Source of the DNA: Carallia brachiata
Taxonomy: Eukaryota; Streptophyta; Magnoliopsida; Malpighiales; Rhizophoraceae
Direction: 5' to 3'
NCBI GenBank assembly: GCA_021464245.1
Contig: JADCRB010000026.1
Location: 3,138,187-3,202,186 of the forward strand
Length of the DNA: 64,000 bases
This document shows positions 24,390-35,720 of this stretch, piece by piece. The notes under the pieces were generated by a model that worked only from the letters and a program-made list of their open reading frames with translations, ran no database searches and was not told the DNA's origin. Position numbers and translations under genes: made by a program. Numbering within the stretch: the first letter of the stretch is position 1; the number at the start of each line of letters is the position of its first letter.

Positions 24390-24809
24390 TAAAATACTTG
24401 TATTAAGCCGAGGCAAATGACTTATGGGTTGTCCTAACACAACCAAAAATGGGCTTCTACACAAAAGAGGGACCGAAAACCCAACAACATATATCTATCC
24501 TAGTTTACAGTTAAGGAAGCTCGAGTCTCACGGCTTGGCCATTATTATTATTATTTTTTTAAAATTTTTTTTATAGAAACATTAAATATATTTAGCTTAA
24601 AAGTAAGTGCGTTTAGGGTTCAATTTAAAAAAAATCAAGTAAAATTATTTTTGTAATGCTTCTAACTACGTGAACTGAGAAACCTAAGTCCTCACAATGA
24701 ATCACAAAGTAGTACATGGACTACTTTAAAGCAGTTGGTTACTGGAGTTTGTTCACTACCAAGAGATGGGTTCCAGCCCCACCCTGCTTCTAGCCCTCCG
24801 AAAGACGGA

Positions 24810-24825
<16 letters not shown>

Positions 24826-24840
<15 letters not shown>

Positions 24841-24846
24841 CACACA
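24826..24846. repeat. (AC)n microsatellite after poly(A)
   Basis: About ten AC units directly follow an A run of about 18 bases, a common product of tail decay at an old retroposon end. Confidence 0.9.
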
Positions 24847-26254
24847 ATATTTTGAATTTATTATCTTATATTACTGTTAATAGTAAATTTACCTACCTTG
24901 AATGCATGATCATTATATTAACTGCATATTATCATATCACCTGTGCACCTGTGTAAATTCTATATAAGAAAATGTATCCATCTAATATTTTCCTTTATAA
25001 TATCTTTTTTTTTCTCTGTCTGAGACTTTTCATATCTAAAAATCAATTGAGCCCTATATAATCTCTTCGTCCCCTTTTCATATAATGAAATAAAAATTAT
25101 AATATCCGTGATGATGTGATCAAACATGGGCCAAGGTCACTTACTGATCGTTTCAATTCTGCTGGAGTGAGGCCATCTATAATCAAATCCAGCCATTACA
25201 GATTGAAATGTGTGAAATGATTAGTTAATTACATGGAGATAAAGGATTAATGACTTGGGGAATTATTGTCGTGGGAGGCACTCTGTTGAGGGCAGAAAGC
25301 TTAGCATGATTACTTGTATGCGGGCATAGAATTGTCAATAGTGTGGTCAACACCAGCTTCCGGAAAAAAGAAGAATGTGGGACAACAAAGAACTTCCACG
25401 AGGGAATCACTTACTGTTTCATGTTGAGGTAGTTAATTAATACACGGGTATCAAGAATAGCCAGAGTCATTTTAGACCTTTTTTTATTTTTATTTTTCAA
25501 CTTATATCCTCTGCATATCAAGTTTATGTTTGTTGCACATTAATTTTAATTATTATATACATGATATTTATTATACATCAGTTTTAACTTTTTACATATG
25601 ATGATTAATAAATCTTTGGACCTAGGTGGGTTGCACACTAAGCTTAACCATTATAAATGTAACACATTTTTTTTTTGAAAACTATGTATTAAAAAAATGG
25701 TGGACTAGGTACTTTTATGATAAATTTTCAAACAAATCATGAACTATTTTGTTTTTTGGTACATACAAACCAATGAACTAGTTACTTTATATAAATAAGT
25801 GTTAAGTCCCCATAAAAGTGTAGATATAACTGAAAATGATCAGCAACGCTCTTCCAAATATGAGAGGAGTCCACTCTAATCATCCATAGGTCTAGATTTA
25901 CATCATTAACATTGAGATAGTATTTGTAGCTTGCACAGCCTGCGATGCATTAGCACAACTGCAAAAAGGTTTAACCCAAGACCAGAAACCCTTCCACATA
26001 AAATGAAAACAATTATGCCCACAAATAAACGGAGAAAAAAAAAAGAAGCTTCAAGTGGTAGCCTGGTGTCAAAGTCGGCATATATTTTTTTTGAATGATC
26101 ATGGCCCTTGAGGGACTCATGCCTTCGGTGGGATATAACCTTTTTTTTTTTTTGGTGGTAAACTACTATATAATAAATTTTTTACAAAATGATATCTAAA
26201 GCCCATTGCTAAAAGCCTAAAATTACTTGAGGCTTTTAATTCTATGGAGATTGG

Positions 26255-26296
26255 AGAGACATGAACTATAAAAAAAAAAAAAAAAGAGAAATGAAC
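26255..26296 (+). repeat. Ultrashort retroposon scar (poly-A insert)
   Basis: A 12-bp direct repeat with 11 matches (AGAGACATGAAC and AGAGAAATGAAC) at 26255-26266 and 26285-26296 flanks the 18-bp insert TATA plus A run. Confidence 0.5.
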
Positions 26297-26430
26297 CAAA
26301 AAAGCATCCGAACTCTAAAATAAAGGGCAATCCTTCGATAAAAAAAAAGGGGCAAAAGTTGAAACTTAAATGGGTCTAGTTGACGCAGGCATGGGGTAAC
26401 TGACTGGCAACACATCCTCGCTTTTAAATT

Positions 26431-26485
26431 TGTTGTATGAAAAAAATATGTTGTATGAAAAAAAAAAACTATATGTTGTACGAAA
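26431..26485 (+). repeat. Three copies of TGTTGTATGAAA separated by A-rich spacers
   Basis: TGTTGTATGAAA occurs at 26431-26442 and 26449-26460, and TGTTGTACGAAA at 26474-26485, with A-rich spacers between. This may be two successive poly(A) insertions into the same short target or a tandem repeat. The origin is ambiguous. Confidence 0.45.
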
Positions 26486-29400
26486 GGTCCACCAAATAAT
26501 ATTAAATAATTACATAATTTATTTAACGATATTTAAAAAATTATTATTTTTTTATATTTATCTAATTAATAATTCATATCACTTTAAATTTACCTAAAAT
26601 TATAACAAATATTTCTTTAAAAAAATTTCCACGATCGTGTCTATGGAGACAGATTTTCCAGAGGCAAATGATTAAAATTACGTTTGAAAAGAGATAGAGA
26701 TAGAGACTCTCTTTTTGATTGAAGTAATGATTAGTAAATCCACCAACGACCAACCCACAATAGCACAAGGTGGGACTAATGGGGATGTTTTTGCCAGAAA
26801 TGGTGGGATACATGGGCCTGGCAAAAAGAGTCTTGTGTTGCCTGCAACTTTGGGCAAAATTTCTCTCTCAGGTACTTTCACTTTCACCAGTTCTCTTGGC
26901 AGGAAGCAGATGAGAGGAGGGAAAGATTAGTTTTTTGGTGGCGCTTTTGTTTTTACTTACTCGCTGCATTCTTTTACTCTGCCATTCATTTTCCTATTTA
27001 TAACATGATATTTAGCTCAACCACTTGGGTTCAAATTGTTAAAATGACGAGGGGTTACATGTATAGCTCATCGCTATGAATCAATGGAAGTACTTAAAAA
27101 AAAATCTATTTGGTGTATGAAAATCGTAAGACTATTACAATATAGAGTCACCTCATAAGTTAAATGTAGAACCAGCAAGTTTCAACTGTTGTGCTACAAA
27201 CATGACAATAGTAAGGCTACCATGTCGAACAATTATTTTTTTATAATAATAAAAATATTTTGTGAAATTTTTTAAGTGAAATTAAAATGAGATTTAAGTG
27301 ATATGAGTTGTTGGATAATTATATATAAATATATATATATAAAAATTATTAAACACTATATAAAAAAATTACGTAATTATTTAGTACTATTTAAAATATA
27401 GACACGCAGTATAACTCTCGTAATAATAACGTGGTTTCATTCCTCTCCGTAACATAAAATCATTTCAAAAACGAAAACCGTAAAAAAACCATATTTCAAA
27501 GCGGATTATATCTCTAGCTATGACATGAATTTGACAATGTCAGACTATGTCCGTAGTGCTCCTAGTCAACACATTAGTAGAAGGAACCAATGCCCTCGGA
27601 TAAGTTAAGGCAAAAGAGACATCTAATCCTTGTAAGATTTGGTCTTTGTTCCTTTTTCAGAGGCAATTGACGCTTCAAAAGCCCTTTTTTTTTTTTTTTT
27701 TTTGGTCAACTGATTTCTCAAGAGTTCAGTAAGTCTCAGAACAGACGAAGTAGTGGAAAATATACATAAGGATTTTATTTCATAAACGCAGGTGAATGAC
27801 TGCGAGATAAACGTAGATTCACGTTGCGCAGACATAAAATTAGCTGTACATTAGTTGGTAATTACAAGTCGGAAAAATTCTGCCGGCCGATTTGTGCGGT
27901 TGCCAAGCAGAGTGCAAGCCAATATTCTTAAATTAATCTCAATTTTCCTCTAGTTCGGCTAAATAAGATATAGACGTAGTAGATAGATGGGCGGAGAACA
28001 GTTGACAACACGAGCTTTTTAGGCATCTGTAGCAATGTATATATATGCAGTACAACACTGTCGCCATACCTTATGCTTCGAATTTTCTCCCCAAAAATTG
28101 ACTCCGCGAAAAGACACTTGCATCGTTAGAATAGCATAGCTTCCCTATGGTACTGCCTCATTAGTTATTGAGACATAGTACGTAGTGCTACGAGAAATTA
28201 GAACCTAGAGACGTAAATTGACTTACCAAGACACATTGTACAATAGATGTGTCGGTTCCTTCGATATATTTTCGTTAAAAATTTAACTTTATATTTTTAA
28301 AATTTTAGATTTTAAGTTTGAAAAGAGAACGTTATTTATTTATTTTTTTACCAAAGAAAAATTGTTTTATCAATAATAATCAAAATTCTTACCTATGACT
28401 GACGCAAAGATGTTAGAAAAACTTACACAAAAAAAAAAAAAAAATGCATGGCACAACTAGCTTACAATATGTATAGTTAAATTGACTATTTACAGTTTGG
28501 GCAAGAAGTCCACGAAGGCACCACTTTCTGATAAGAAAATAAATCAAACTGTAACTAAATTTATTTAATTTTAAAGTGTTAATGAGATCTAGTTTAGTCA
28601 GAAAAATTGTATATAACAGTACACAACGCACTTTAGAGGATTCATAATGAAAATCAATCTAATGAAACTAACACTGATTTTCCAAAATAGTAGTCTACAA
28701 CCTATATAAAAGCAACTACACAACACCTATATATAATAAATATAGCAAAATCCTCCCCAATTGGAACTAGAGGATACAAAAGGAAACAGTGGTGGCGTAG
28801 CTTGTGGCGGCAATGGGGGAGCCGGTGACGACCGGGTTAGTGAGGACAGATCCGGTGATGACATAGTTTGTGACTATGGTCACATGACATAATTTGTAAA
28901 CACGCTCGAGAAGTACTTTTAGATTTTTTTATAGAGAAATATTTGATGAGATTACAGGTAGGATTAAGATTAAAGTGATATGAGTTGTTTGAATTCTTGA
29001 ATTGAAATAATAAAAAATTATTAGATGTTGTGCATAATTACTTTGGTACAATTAAAGGTATAATTTTTTTTTTATTAATAAAAAAAATTTTATTGTAGAT
29101 ATATAAGTTATCGGATATACGAGTTAGAGTTAGAGTAACCCTGTAACTATCAAGTGAAATTTTTTTTTAAAAAAAATCTGTTTGCATTGAGATAAGCTAC
29201 AAAATTGATCTGACTTGCTAAGTGAGTAGAAAAACTTAAACTTGTCGTTGTGAATTACAGGGCTCCATATTTTGTGCAACATTTATCGCGGGAAGAAAAG
29301 CAGTTTCATATAGCTGTCCCCGTACGTGCCTTGAATTTTACTACAGGTACCAGAGGACAGAGTAGCAGCACAATCTAGCGAACAGGACAATAATATGCAT

Positions 29401-29647
29401 CCCCAATTCCATAAATGATCGCTAATAAGGGACAACATTAATGTTTTTCTTATGACAAGAAATCTTTCAGGCATTCTTCGAAGTTGCTCACTCACAATTT
29501 ACTTGAAATACAAAGTCCATTTAAAAGAATTCTAGCTTGCGATCGTCATTAAAAAAAAAAAAATGATATCCTACGCATATTCCACACAATCTGCCCTTAC
29601 CAATAGGCTAATTACGAGTGGGTCAGGAACAATATTGACGTTAAGTA

Positions 29648-29704
29648 ACACAGTTCCTGATCTGCTTCTCAAAAAAAAAAAAAAAAAACATAGTTCTTGA
29701 TCTG
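29648..29704 (+). repeat. Ultrashort retroposon scar (poly-A insert)
   Basis: A 17-bp direct repeat with 15 matches (ACACAGTTCCTGATCTG and ACATAGTTCTTGATCTG) at 29648-29664 and 29688-29704 flanks the 23-bp insert CTTCTC plus seventeen A. The insert boundary at CTC-poly(A) resembles the tail of the larger retroposon at 43907-44956. Confidence 0.65.
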
Positions 29705-29819
29705 GTATATAAAACTCTGTTGTGTCTGCTGCAAAAATTTTATAGAACTCAAAAAATAAATTTGTCAATTGTCATGGTTCCCTAGCTTCATTTTACATCT
29801 AACCAAGCAGGATAGTCCC

Positions 29820-29870
29820 GTTGGCCATAGATGCAAGGCATTTGGGGGCGGACGAGAGTTCAAACCACCC
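29820..29870 (+). mobile_element. Possible SINE head (tRNA-like promoter)
   Basis: The segment GTTGGCCATAGATGCAAGG followed after about 25 bases by GAGTTCAAACC looks like box A plus box B of a tRNA-derived SINE. No target duplication or tail was located. Confidence 0.3.
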
Positions 29871-30744
29871 TCAAATCCCTCAATTTAATGGAGGATTTCC
29901 TCTTTTAAGGGAGTTGAGATGTTTACATCTCATAAAATATTTATAGATCAATAATTCTATCTTTTTTAATAATTAATTGATTAATTATTAATAATTATTA
30001 TATTAAAAAACAAAAGGGCTTCGTTTGCCACCTATTAGTAACCACTGTCATTCATTGATCAGTCCGGGGGAACAGGAAATCTAAAACAAGATTGCAGCAA
30101 TGGCCAGCAGAGGTCAATAGAAAAAGTAAAAATGGATAGCAACCCTACTGAGGGAGACCACAGGCTGTTTTTGTGCTAATTCTGCATGCATGGGACTAAA
30201 AAGGCTAGTGGTTCGTTTCCTTTCTGACACACACAAAGAGAGAGAGAGAGAGAGAAAGAGAGTGAGAGAATGTGTCATGTGAGTGCGCATACTTGTCACC
30301 ATTATAGTGCCTCTCCTCCTTCATTAACCCTTTTGCCAGTTTCTCTGCAGACTCCTAACCTCATTAACTCTCTTTAACTAGCTTTAACTTCCGCTCAGAT
30401 GATCAGATTTTTCTCCGAAATGTCTTGGTCCAGGGCCAATGTCACATGTCCCATTCGAGCATAAAGATTCTCCATCTCTCTGCCACCTTGGTCACCGAAA
30501 CAGCTAGCATTGGACTGTATTTTTGTTCTCATTTTCCAATATAGTAAAATTATATAATTATGATTAACTATCAACAAATAACAACGTAATTTAATTTGAC
30601 AATTTTATTTTTTTTGATAAATTTTATTATTTTAAGGATCTATATAATTTTGTTATTATTTTGAACTATTCATACGAAGTCAAAAATTTTTTCTTTTTAA
30701 AATTATTTGTGAGTAGAGATATATACATCCTGAAAACGCTGGCA

Positions 30745-31053
30745 CTACTCTAAAAATCTAGCTATGATTCTAGGCCTGCCTACTAGATTTTGCGACACAA
30801 ATGGAGAAACCGTGCAAGGCATAGAAGGAAAGCAAGCCCGTGGCCTAACCACCAAAAATCCACTTATTGATGCCATCAAAACACCAATCACAAAAATACC
30901 CACATTCCTAGGACACCTATTTTGTCTGAAAGAGACTACAAACAGGGAAAGCTCAGTAGGGAAAAGGAATGAAGTGTTATGCACATCTAATAATGAGGTG
31001 GTTGGTGGGGCTTGTTTTAAAGAAGAATCCAAACCCATACAAAAACCCACCAC
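30745..31053 (-). CDS. Unrecognised small membrane-protein-like ORF
   Basis: A 102-codon ATG-initiated frame in a locally less AT-rich island. It shows a basic-flanked hydrophobic segment (about residues 48-71, containing GIFVIGVLMASISGF) followed by a Cys/Pro-containing tail (PRACFPSMPC). A second minus-strand frame starting at 31090 (MKGTAPSSKPRWGGG) precedes and overlaps it, and a plus-strand frame of 177 codons (30764-31297) also covers the region. I do not recognise any of them. The membrane-like pattern and charge distribution make the minus frame the best candidate, but chance is quite possible. Confidence 0.2.
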   Translation of the reverse strand: MVGFCMGLDSSLKQAPPTTSLLDVHNTSFLFPTELSLFVVSFRQNRCPRNVGIFVIGVLMASISGFLVVRPRACFPSMPCTVSPFVSQNLVGRPRIIARFLE

Positions 31054-33053
31054 CCCACCTTGGTTTACTAGAGGGTGCCGTGCCTTTCATGTCTGCTACA
31101 AGGCCCTGGAAATATGGATTAATTTTTTTTGCTTTTCCACCTTTTCTTCTGTCTTCATAACAGCACAAAGGAATGAGACACGAGAGGAGACGTTTGTTTA
31201 TGGCGTTTGGGTATTTTCATTTTTCTTAAAGGGGCGCATGACGTATATATTTGACTTCGAGAAAGTAATGAAAAGGACAGCTACCCAATTGATTTAACAC
31301 CATTTGCATGGTTGCCAGCCCATCTCATAAATTTGTTAATTTCAACTAAAAGCATGTTATGATGATCGTCCTAATCTGCATCCAACTCCAATTAGTCCTA
31401 TGATCGTAAGGTAGTAATTAATCAATTCCATGTTGCTAATCGGACTGCCATTTGTACACGGTGATCTTATCTAAGGTCGATGAAGTGAAGATTTGAGACC
31501 ATATTTTTCTTGTAAACTCCAAAATACTCAGTAATTAATCGTTAGTTGTTAGTAAAGAAAGAGGACTTCTATAGGTCCTTGGACCTCCCAAAGGGAGTGC
31601 ATTGTTCCCCAATTTCACTTCCATATAAACCAATCTCACGTAATGTCTAAGGTTGAAGGAGGTAATATGATTCGATCCCATAACCTTCCGGAAGCCCAAA
31701 AGTTTGGTGGCAACTTGAGACCATATTTTTGAAACACATAAATTGACATATATGTATACACCAAAAAAAAAAAAATGATAATAACTAACAAAAAAATTTT
31801 GACCAAACCAAGTCGCTTTGACTGTTAATCAACAGAATTATGGTAAGAAAGCAAAAAATGTTTTTCATTTTCTTTGGAATAATAGAAGAGTTTAAAAAAA
31901 GAATCTTGGATATTGATCCAATGGCTGTATGAATGTAAACCAAAAGTGCATGAGGTGGGTAGCACCCTGACATCAACGCTCAGCACAATCCTATATGGCT
32001 GCCGTGCCTCACAAACGTATGCTGACCAGAAAATGAGGTTAGAAGCAGGGAGAGATGGACCATAACATACAAAACAAAGCTTGAAAGAAGAAGCACCCAA
32101 AACAAAATCTTTTACAATGATCCTGCTCAATAAGCTGTAACATCCAAAAACAAGGTGCCTGTACACTAGGGATTATTTGAAATAGTAAAATTGAAGCGGC
32201 CAGAATAAATTCAATTCCGTCATGAATGACAAAATCTTGTTCTGTGTTTTTTTTTTTTCGATATTTAATCTTGTTCTGTTTTGACAAAAGAGATGAATGA
32301 CAAAATCTCATGCACAAGATGTATAGGTTGCTACCAACAGGCCTCCAATCTTTGCTATGCATCATTTTCATGGATCAAAATCCATTTTTTTTCCATAAAG
32401 TTTCAAATTAGACAATAAATCTTGGCCCCAAAAAACTTGGCCCAGACGTTAGCGGGTAACTATTTTCTGGCAGTGAGTTAATAGGCCCATATCAGCCCAA
32501 TATTAACTTATCTATGTCCAAACTCTTGTAATATAGAAAGTAAGAATTTACTATGAATGTGGATTGAATACGGCTTAAATAGTTGAAAATAGTAACTGTC
32601 AACTGCAATGTTTAGGATTCAAACTCAGATCTAATAGACCGAAAAAAAAAGAGAACTTACTATCAGTAGCCATTCAAGTTTACCTAGCTAGCCACTGACA
32701 TCTTTGGCCGGTGGAAGGGGGGTTTCGAATTTCACCATCCTCATCTCTTTCTTTGGACATAAATCCTCCAATAAACAAAAAATAGAAAAAAAAAACTATG
32801 AGTAAGATTCGAAGAATTCGTAAGAAAGAATTAAATTAACTAATACTCATTTTTTTTATAAGAGTATTTTCATAATTCTGGGACTTATAGCAACAATTAG
32901 TTGTAAGATGAAATTATATATCCAAAGTATAATCTGAAAGTTGTTGACATCAAAATATAAATGAGATCAAAATTTTGGTTGCGGAGGCACGAATCTGATT
33001 TTTGCTTCACCGTGCAATTATGGGTCAACACGAATCAGAATCGGAGAGCCCAT
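31054..33053. other. Spacer, no gene seen
   Basis: Repeat-bearing intergenic DNA, including the direct-repeat pair at 32222-32308 and a box B-like ATGATTCGATCCCAT near 31668. Short open frames at 31785-32371 have no recognisable domain. Confidence 0.5.
32222..32308 (-). repeat. Nested direct repeats around a poly-T insert
   Basis: Inner pair: AATCTTGTTCTGT at 32233-32245 and 32267-32279 around a 21-bp T-rich insert (G, twelve T, CGATATTT). Outer pair: ATGAATGACAAAATCT at 32222-32237 and 32293-32308. The overlap of the two pairs suggests two insertion or duplication events at the same point, the later one leaving a poly(A)-type scar in minus orientation. Confidence 0.6.
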
Positions 33054-33488
33054 TTACTTGCTCATCAGGCCGTACAATTGTGCCTTTCCTACTTGACGAG
33101 CCAAGCTGAGCTGCACATGTACTACCAAGACCTGAATTTCCACTGAGCTTCCATCGTCACCAATTGGGCTGTCTATCAACAATTCTCTGGTCTCATTAAC
33201 ACGAGCTCCACCACGAGCACGCGAGTAATTGTTTGTGAGGTGCCCATATGGAAATGGACCTCGGTCGCCAAGAAAAGAAGCTCCAGGAAACCCCCAACTA
33301 CCAAATAAAAGCCTAGGTCCATAAGAATGCCAATGAGGAATTGCATTAGTGGAATAGACATTCCAATCATGAGCATACGGTGGATATATGCCAGGAGAAT
33401 CAAATGGAGCCCATTTCCTATAACCCAAAGAGTTTCTATTATGTCCATTATTCGTGGCCCTGTATTCAGCCTTCTTTACTTCCACCAC
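33054..33488 (-). CDS. Unrecognised aromatic- and Gly/Pro-rich ORF
   Basis: Open for 144 codons from a GTG at 33488. The frame stays open further upstream to about 33552 without an ATG, so it may be an exon or a fragment and the true start is unknown. Composition is unusual for random AT-rich DNA: rich in Trp, Tyr, Pro and Gly, e.g. YRKWAPFDSPGIYPPYAHDW and FGSWGFPGASFLGDRGPFPY. No signal peptide or domain is recognised. A heat-element-bearing LTR-like segment (33600-33860) lies directly upstream on this strand. It could be a retroelement internal fragment, a decayed gene or a lineage-specific gene. Confidence 0.3.
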   Translation of the reverse strand: MVEVKKAEYRATNNGHNRNSLGYRKWAPFDSPGIYPPYAHDWNVYSTNAIPHWHSYGPRLLFGSWGFPGASFLGDRGPFPYGHLTNNYSRARGGARVNETRELLIDSPIGDDGSSVEIQVLVVHVQLSLARQVGKAQLYGLMSK

Positions 33489-33599
33489 TGCGTTATATGC
33501 TTCAACAATAGGCAGTACGAGAGTTATGAGATTGAAAGATTGTAGAAGAGTTTAGATTTTAAAATACCTTTGGAAGTCTACAAGATGCTCCGGGAGGCC

Positions 33600-33860
33600 C
33601 TGGAAAATTCAAGAAAACTCTGAGATGTTCTAGAAAATCCTTGATGCTATTTCTGTGTAGACATCTCTTGAACACTCTCATAGTAAGTAGGATATAGAAG
33701 ATATTTCAAAATTTTGGTAGATTGTCTTATACTATTCTAGAAAAAGAATATAAATCGTTGGATCAAAATAATCTTAACCACTAGTTGAGGAGGTGAAAGG
33801 TTATAAATCCTTCCACCCTCTTCACATCCATAACAAACTAATCAATGCAACAACCTAACA
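33600..33860. promoter_or_regulatory. LTR- or promoter-like segment with heat-shock-element motifs
   Basis: Three TTCnnGAA palindromes occur within 135 bp: TTCAAGAA (33608-33615), TTCTAGAA (33628-33635) and TTCTAGAA followed by AAAGAA (33735-33748). TATAAAT lies immediately after the last one on the plus strand, the usual arrangement of heat-inducible promoters. The block ending ACATCCATAACAAACT (33824-33839) recurs at 55825-55840 with similar flanks, so the segment may be a dispersed LTR fragment. Heat-shock elements in LTRs are known for ONSEN-type Copia elements; the link here is inferred. Confidence 0.35.
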
Positions 33861-34857
33861 ATCCAACAATCCAATGCCTTTGATACAAAATCTAATTCTG
33901 CCAAATATTTAACATTAGTTAGCCTCACATACAAAAATAACTGATTTTGCAGATAACAAAGTTAACCATGCAGATAATAAGTTTTTCGTGCAACCATTGC
34001 AAATCAATTGTTATATCCAACTGATGCTAAACGCAAGGAGTTTGATCAAAATAATGGATTTTGATCAAAATATGGCTAGAGAAGAAAGAGAATCGCATGA
34101 CTGATGTGATACCAAGGTAAGGAGTGAAGAGAGATAAGAAAAGCAATAAATGCAGTTAATGAGATGAAGTTGGAAAATGATGTACAGGATCCTATTCTTA
34201 GAGGATGAGAATTAATTAGTTCATTTTTATTGTAGTGTTTGTTTTTATATAACTTTATTCTTATTCTTTTAAATTTAGGAATGTGATTTCTATATTTAAG
34301 GGAATTATGATTTCCACCTTCAACATATCAATCATTTTCATTCCCCTTACAATTAACTTAACTACCCACTCTCAAGTTATTAAAAAAAAAAACTTCAACA
34401 AAAATTTGAACAAAATAACATATTGGAGAAAAATAAAAAAGTAAAAAATGATAAACCTAATATAGAATTTAAAATAATAATTTGATAATAATAATAATAA
34501 TTTATATGTTTGATGATGATATATATTATAATGGCTACAATATTAATTCTGCTATAACAATATTAATAATACTTCTTTTTTATTGTTAATAATAATATAT
34601 AATATAATAATATTTAAATTAATATTTTTATTTTAGATTTTATATTCATGGACATTATAGTGAAGTAAATTATTATTATTAGTTTTAATTTTCATTATAA
34701 TTTTTAATTTTATTGTTATAGTTATTGAATATTTTTAATATGACAATATATTACCATATTTTTTATTTTTTATATTTTTAGTTTGATATTCATAATTTTT
34801 TAATCTCTACAATATCATTTTCATTATAATAATATTAATAATTTTTCTTTATTTTAT

Positions 34858-35038
34858 TATTATTATTATTATTATTATTAAAAAATTTATGCTAATTTTT
34901 TATTTTGGATTTTATATTTATGGTTATTATTGTGAAGTGAATTATATTATTATTATTATTATTATTATTATTAAAAAATTTTATGCTAATTTTTTATTTT
35001 GGATTTTATATTTATGGTTATTATTGTGAAGTGAATTA

Positions 35039-35069
<31 letters not shown>

Positions 35070-35073
35070 TAAT
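34858..35073. repeat. (ATT)n blocks within a 94-bp tandem duplication
   Basis: A unit of (ATT)n, then a segment with TTATGCTAATTTTTTATTTT and GGTTATTATTGTGAAGTG, is repeated with a 94-bp period and closed by a third (ATT)n run. A diverged earlier copy is visible near 34631-34680. The two near-identical units suggest a recent duplication. Confidence 0.85.
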
Positions 35074-35621
35074 ATTTTTAATTTGAAATTATTTGAAAAT
35101 TATTATTTTACTATTTTTAATTTGATATTCAATATTTTTTTAATTTTTGGTAAAATTTCTCTTATTTTTATCATGAAATAAAATTATTGTATATTTGATG
35201 TTAATTCTAATTCTAAAATAAAACAAACAATTATAAAAAATTTAATTTTAATTTTTGAGTAAACTAAATATATTATAAAATAAATTATTTTATTTTTTAT
35301 TTTATTGATTCTGATTTTAATTTCAAATTGTAAACCAAAAGACTCCTTAGATTCTTAGATGATGGCAAGAATGTACGGACACATATTCTTTAATGAATTA
35401 TTTGTATCATACACTTGTTAGAAGTAGGTATGCGTTGAATATGGTATGAACATGTGTTTAATACGTTAAAATATGTTTGTCAGAAAATTTTTTCGCAAAC
35501 ATGAGAAAGGTAATGTTTAAAAAATAATAATAATAATAATAAATGGTGATGATGATGATGATGGACAAGATTTTTGATGGCCTGTCGGCCACGTGCTCTT
35601 TCTTTTTCTTCTTTTTTTTAG

Positions 35622-35720
35622 TTTTTAATAAATTTCAATTTTCAAGCCACAAGCCCGCGACCGGTCATCCTCTTCCTTTTTTTTTTTAATAAATTCCAAT
35701 TTACAAACCACAAGCGCGCG
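35622..35720. repeat. Imperfect 38-bp direct repeat, period 61
   Basis: Copies at 35622-35659 and 35683-35720 both run TTTTTAATAAATT.CAATTT through CCACAAGC.CGCG with about five differences. Confidence 0.8.

Larger units (their letters stand above)
24393..30744. other. Repeat-rich spacer, no named gene
   Basis: No recognisable gene. Noted: T/A runs, poly(A) scars, a possible SINE box B (GGGTTCAAATTG near 27027), an (AG)n tract at 30237-30255, and an open segment at 26678-26930 with frames on both strands and no known similarity. At 28767-28911 the minus strand has an open stretch containing TGSVLTNPVVTGSPIAATSY that ends in a stop. It could be a gene remnant, but I cannot name it. Confidence 0.45.
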
